Of a stretch of DNA of 64,000 bases, positions 60,605 through 64,000 are shown one piece after another. A program made the position numbers and the translations under genes. Each line of letters opens with the position of its first letter. The first letter of the stretch is position 1. The DNA comes from Megaleporinus macrocephalus (Eukaryota; Chordata; Actinopteri; Characiformes; Anostomidae): positions 24,946,667 to 25,010,666 of the forward strand of contig CM038710.1 of NCBI GenBank assembly GCA_021613375.1. The letters run 5' to 3'. The notes under the pieces were generated by a model. That model ran no database searches. It had not been told where the DNA came from and was given only the letters and a program-made list of their open reading frames with translations.

Positions 60605-60870
60605 CAGTTATGTTGTGACAACGTTGTGATACTGTTTTGGTCACAACGTTGAAACGTAATTTCACGTAACATTGGAACGTAACATTGCCAGCATGTTGTC
60701 ACAACCTATTATCTTTCATGATATAAGCTTAAAAAAACTATGAAGTTGCCAACAGGTAGTAATAAAACCAAAAAACAACGTTATTTAGTAGTTACGTTGT
60801 GGCCTTGTTCAGACAATCTAAAAAGCACCACATTCTGACAACGTTGTGACAATGTTGTTTTTGTGGGGCT
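60605..60870. repeat. 'Acaacgttgtgac' degenerate internal repeats
   Basis: Several 'acaacgttgtgac', 'cacaacgttg' and 'gttacgttgtgg' units recur in both orientations over 250 bp. The region is partly self-complementary and probably part of a DNA-element tail. Confidence 0.5.
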
Positions 60871-61139
60871 ATACATCATACCAGCCTAAACAACAAAGAG
60901 CAAAAAAAGTGTTTTAGTTCCAGATTTCTCCTGGATGCTTCAGACATTCCATTAATTTATTAAATTCCTTCACTAGCAATCTTGATTTAGTTTAATGAAG
61001 TACTGAGTAGTATATATATCAAAGGGCTGCACACAAATAAAGGCTTATGCTTACCATTTCTTTAGGAACACCTCTTTGTATCTACACTCCATTCACCAAA
61101 TAGTTATACCTTGTAATTCTGTGATTGCAGACTGTAGAC

Positions 61140-61195
61140 TTTGTTAGCCACCTTTCAGCCTATTCTTTAATGGTCAGGACCCCCATAAAATTGAC
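61140..61195. repeat. Fragment of the palindromic repeat
   Basis: 'tctttaatggtcaggacccc' and flanks match the end of the repeat at 3885-4595. Confidence 0.6.
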
Positions 61196-62421
61196 TGTGT
61201 ACCATCTACTGAAAGGTTTTACAGGTAAACAAACTTGCTTCTTTTATGGCATCGTGCAAATAAACCTTTTTGCCACCTGAATGGCCTTGGAGAGTTTCAA
61301 ATAGCTTTTTGTAGAGCGAGAGATAGGCCTGCTGTAAGCATTACACATACCACAAGCTTTACAGAAGTAAAAGCCAAAAGAATACATTCTTAAATCTTGC
61401 CCAGATTAATAGATGCACATCCATATGTAAGTGTTCATATAAAAATAGTAATGATTTTCTAGTTATTAACACAATGAGTAAGATAGATAAACAGTAAAAA
61501 CTAAGGCTGAAACAACTCATGTAACTGTTCTGTTTTTTCATGCAAACCAAGCTAAGTTTACAACCGGAGTAAATAAAAATATATACATCAAAATAAATTT
61601 CATCAGTGAAAAATTAGAAGCAAACGTCAACAATAAGACCGACATTTATATTTACATTTATTTACATAATATATGGTATGTTTTTAAAGGTTGAGTGTGT
61701 GTTTTTGACTAAATGTTTGATTTTTTTTATTGGGGGGAACTATAGAAAAAAATTAAAACATATCAAATGTTGAAACAAAAAAATGTGAAATATAAAAAAA
61801 TGTATGCCCATTTCGAATTTGATGCCAGTTGATAATAATAATGGCAATTCAAAATGGGAATTATTTTTTTTTCAAAAAACAACAAAATTTTTTTCAGATT
61901 CAACATTTGATATGTTATTATTCTACCATGTTCAGTTAAATATATTTAAATTATTTGCACATTAATGTGTGAATACAATTCTGTCATTTGAACACATGAA
62001 TATGTTCAAAATCACACCACAACATTTCAGTGGGACTGAGATCATTAGGACTAAAAGCTCATCACATAAGTAAATACTGTGGAATACTTGTTTCAACTCT
62101 TGTTTAATTTAAAGTCTGAAACTTTACAAAACAGACAATCAGGCATTATAACAACAACAGCTTTTCCATGCTGGGAGAAGTAAATGCTAAATATGCAATA
62201 TATCCAGTAGATGTCAGTATTACTACTAAGAAGTACTTCTTTCAGCCCAGAAAATTGCTGGATGTTTTCTATTCTTTGTGCTGGTGCTACAGCTGTGGCA
62301 CAGCTGCTGCCCACTATCATCTTTCCTTTGTGTGTGCCACTATGTCTCCTGTACTTACTGCTCTGCAGCTCTGAGCACAGAATTGGAATAAGGTTCTTTT
62401 TCAAACATAGTAGTTCATATG

Positions 62422-62483
62422 TAGTAGATGTTGATGGTATACTGTACTCCCACACTTGTACAGCATACCATCAACATCTACTA
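62422..62483. other. Short strong hairpin, 26-bp arms
   Basis: Arm 62422-62447 and arm 62458-62483 are inverted copies with a single mismatch and a 10-base loop. The 62-base size is like a microRNA precursor, but near-perfect pairing also fits a tiny palindromic element. No known microRNA sequence is recognised. Confidence 0.8.
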
Positions 62484-62499
62484 TGTAAAATTTGCTTAC

Positions 62500-63330
62500 A
62501 CCTCTGTGCCAGTTACCTCATTCCAATACTCTATCCAGTCTGCGAAAGAGCCTTGGCACTGACATATTGGGACTTAAGTACATGATTAACCTCTAGCTTT
62601 CTTTTAATGTGTTAAGTGCTCTTCTGAATTCTAATTTCTGAATTCTATTGTACTTTCATATAAACCTTGACAATTGTACAGCATGTAGTGCATGTTTAGC
62701 ACAAAAGTTTCCTACAGTACCACAGAGATATTCCCCTCCAGGTAATGGAGGCCAGTTGACCAACACACTTTAGTTATTGCTCTAATAAAAAAAAACCCTA
62801 CTAAACCTGTCAGTTAACAACTATGTTAAATTTACTGAGGAATAAATCAAGATTTCTACAAAACACATAACCCTCAGCATTAATGCTGCCTTCTCATGGC
62901 ATTGGCACTAAAGCCCCACTGTACCATGACAGACACTAACTTTTGATCTTTGTGTGAATTATTTTGAAAAACAATGTAAAACTGGACTTAGCACAGAAGG
63001 CATTTTTATTTAGCATCAGTCCATCAGTTTTTATTTGTATTTATAGATGCAGGGACCAGGGATTCACAAGCCCATGTGGTTCTATTCATTGCATGTTTTT
63101 TTCCAACAAATATATTGAAGAAAAAATTGTCCGGTTCTCCAAAATGTTTTCCTGCACTTGGCACAAGACATTTATCTCTGACTGTACATTTAACCTGATT
63201 TGGATCTTCACTTATCAATTATACCTTCACTAGCCGCTTCATTAGATACTTGTCACAGGATGTTGACAGGTTTAAGCCCATTTCAAGAACAGCTCAACTT
63301 TCCTTGCTATGGTTTAAATAACACATATTC
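62500..63330. other. Intergenic sequence, nothing recognised
   Basis: The short open frames have no family resemblance. 'cttcattagatacttgtcac' near 63238 may be the outer edge of a Tc1 relic. Confidence 0.35.
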
Positions 63331-63334
63331 ATTC

Positions 63335-63350
63335 ACACACACACACACAT

Positions 63351-63444
<94 letters not shown>
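63335..63444. repeat. Compound CA/TA microsatellite
   Basis: (CA)n with interruptions, then about 41 uninterrupted AT units. Confidence 0.95.
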
Positions 63445-63447
<3 letters not shown>

Positions 63448-63474
63448 TGAATGAATATGTGAGCATATGAGCAA

Positions 63475-63680
63475 AACAAAAAAAACATTTTTAATATAGG
63501 CCAATGGAACCAGATTTCTTTCCAAGCTATTTTGCAGCATTTCTGTTGATCCTTCATCATGAATTTGTTTGCACAGTATAAACATCGGTTTTAAATAGAC
63601 AAAAACAGAGATACATGTTTGTCTTTGATATATTACTCTACAGTGATGAATCTGAGTTTGAGATTTGGTAATATCAGATG
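63475..63680. repeat. Dispersed repeat ('aatggaaccaga' family)
   Basis: Aligns in order with 33360-33560: 'caatggaaccagatttcttt', 'gcatttctgttgatcc' and 'aaacagagatacatgtttg'. Confidence 0.65.
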
Positions 63681-63874
63681 TGATGATTAATGCAACAGAA
63701 TACATTTATAAATGATGGATTCATGCCTGCTATCATTGTTCACTTCAAACACTGAATTTAAATGACCCACTCAGGGGCTTGGTATGTGTGAGCTTGTGGA
63801 CATGTGACAGATTCGCGAGAGCATGACATAGGAAACTGTATCTCCTGAGGTAAAAATAGCACATCGCTCAGACG

Positions 63875-63969
63875 TGCTAAATATAGATGACCCATAGACA
63901 TGGATCGTGTCTAGATCCTGTAAACAAGCAGCTAAGGCTAGAAAGAAGCGCTACAGACACAGATCACAG
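63875..63969 (+). promoter_or_regulatory. Candidate muscle-type promoter and first exon
   Basis: CTAAATATAG at about 63877 is a perfect MEF2 consensus. About 80 bases on, ATCACAG|GTAAGAC (63969/63970) is a strong splice donor in plus orientation. There is no ATG frame of use, so it would be an untranslated first exon of a gene to the right of the window. Inference from two motifs. Confidence 0.3.
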
Positions 63970-64000
63970 GTAAGACAATCATTTTGGGCAGACTAATTTA

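Larger units (their letters stand above)
60410..62400. other. Intergenic stretch right of spindlin
   Basis: The segment at about 60600-60850 repeats strings like 'gttgtgacaacgttg' and 'cacaacgttgaaacgtaa' and is probably a dispersed repeat. Fragments of the palindromic family (61140) and of a MITE (61235) follow. No gene recognised. Confidence 0.4.

Noticed and set aside
63200..63705. Frames of 84-132 codons across (TA)n runs, likewise at 29094-29303 and 49506-49839
   Set aside because: Repeated YI dipeptides come from the microsatellite. They are not genes.
1..64000. CRISPR arrays, operons, riboswitches, prophage
   Set aside because: Intron-containing vertebrate genes and fish transposons show that this is a eukaryotic nuclear sequence. 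The regular repeats seen are microsatellites or transposon parts.

Overview
This is nuclear DNA from a bony fish. The evidence is intron-containing genes with GT-AG splice sites, very high AT content, long (TA)n microsatellites, many Tc1/mariner and hAT fossils, and a palindromic interspersed repeat that I associate from memory with catfish and characin genomes. That points to an ostariophysan, but the species cannot be read from the window.

Three protein-coding genes were recognised. All are on the minus strand and packed into the right half. Each could be joined exon by exon with every splice phase matching. (1) A plpp1-type lipid phosphate phosphatase, 38202-45962, six coding exons, 277 aa. 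(2) A csgalnact1-type chondroitin sulfate N-acetylgalactosaminyltransferase, 50792-53886, seven coding exons, 517 aa. (3) A spindlin (spin1-type) histone-mark reader, 56903-59523, five coding exons, 261 or 266 aa. They share no pathway: they act in membrane lipid signalling, Golgi proteoglycan synthesis and chromatin reading. The GC-richer stretches at 45.9-46.5 kb and 59.9-60.4 kb look like the promoters of plpp1 and spindlin.

The left 35 kb holds no gene I can recognise. It is a repeat-rich gene desert. It contains a palindromic repeat family (3.9, 9.2 and 10.8 kb), a tRNA-headed SINE (8.8 kb), and a hAT element with a perfect 8-bp target duplication that has other elements nested inside it (13.4-15.5 kb). 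It also holds several degenerate Tc1 lineages (17.4-18.2, 20.8, 22.4-23.6, 29.7, 30.9 kb), a pyrimidine-rich tract of about 0.9 kb with a higher-order repeat (24.4-25.4 kb), and microsatellites. A few non-repetitive patches may be conserved regulatory elements or first exons of genes lying outside the window.

The most noteworthy observations are these. A nearly intact Tc1 transposon (35669-37274), disabled by one nonsense codon, has split one arm of a near-perfect 93-bp-arm palindrome. Dead copies of plpp1 exon 5 (inside intron 2 of the live gene) and exon 3 (downstream of it) suggest the live gene is the survivor of a collapsed tandem array. The galactosaminyltransferase carries WGKDD where its family has WGGED. 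No clearly new multi-gene system was found.
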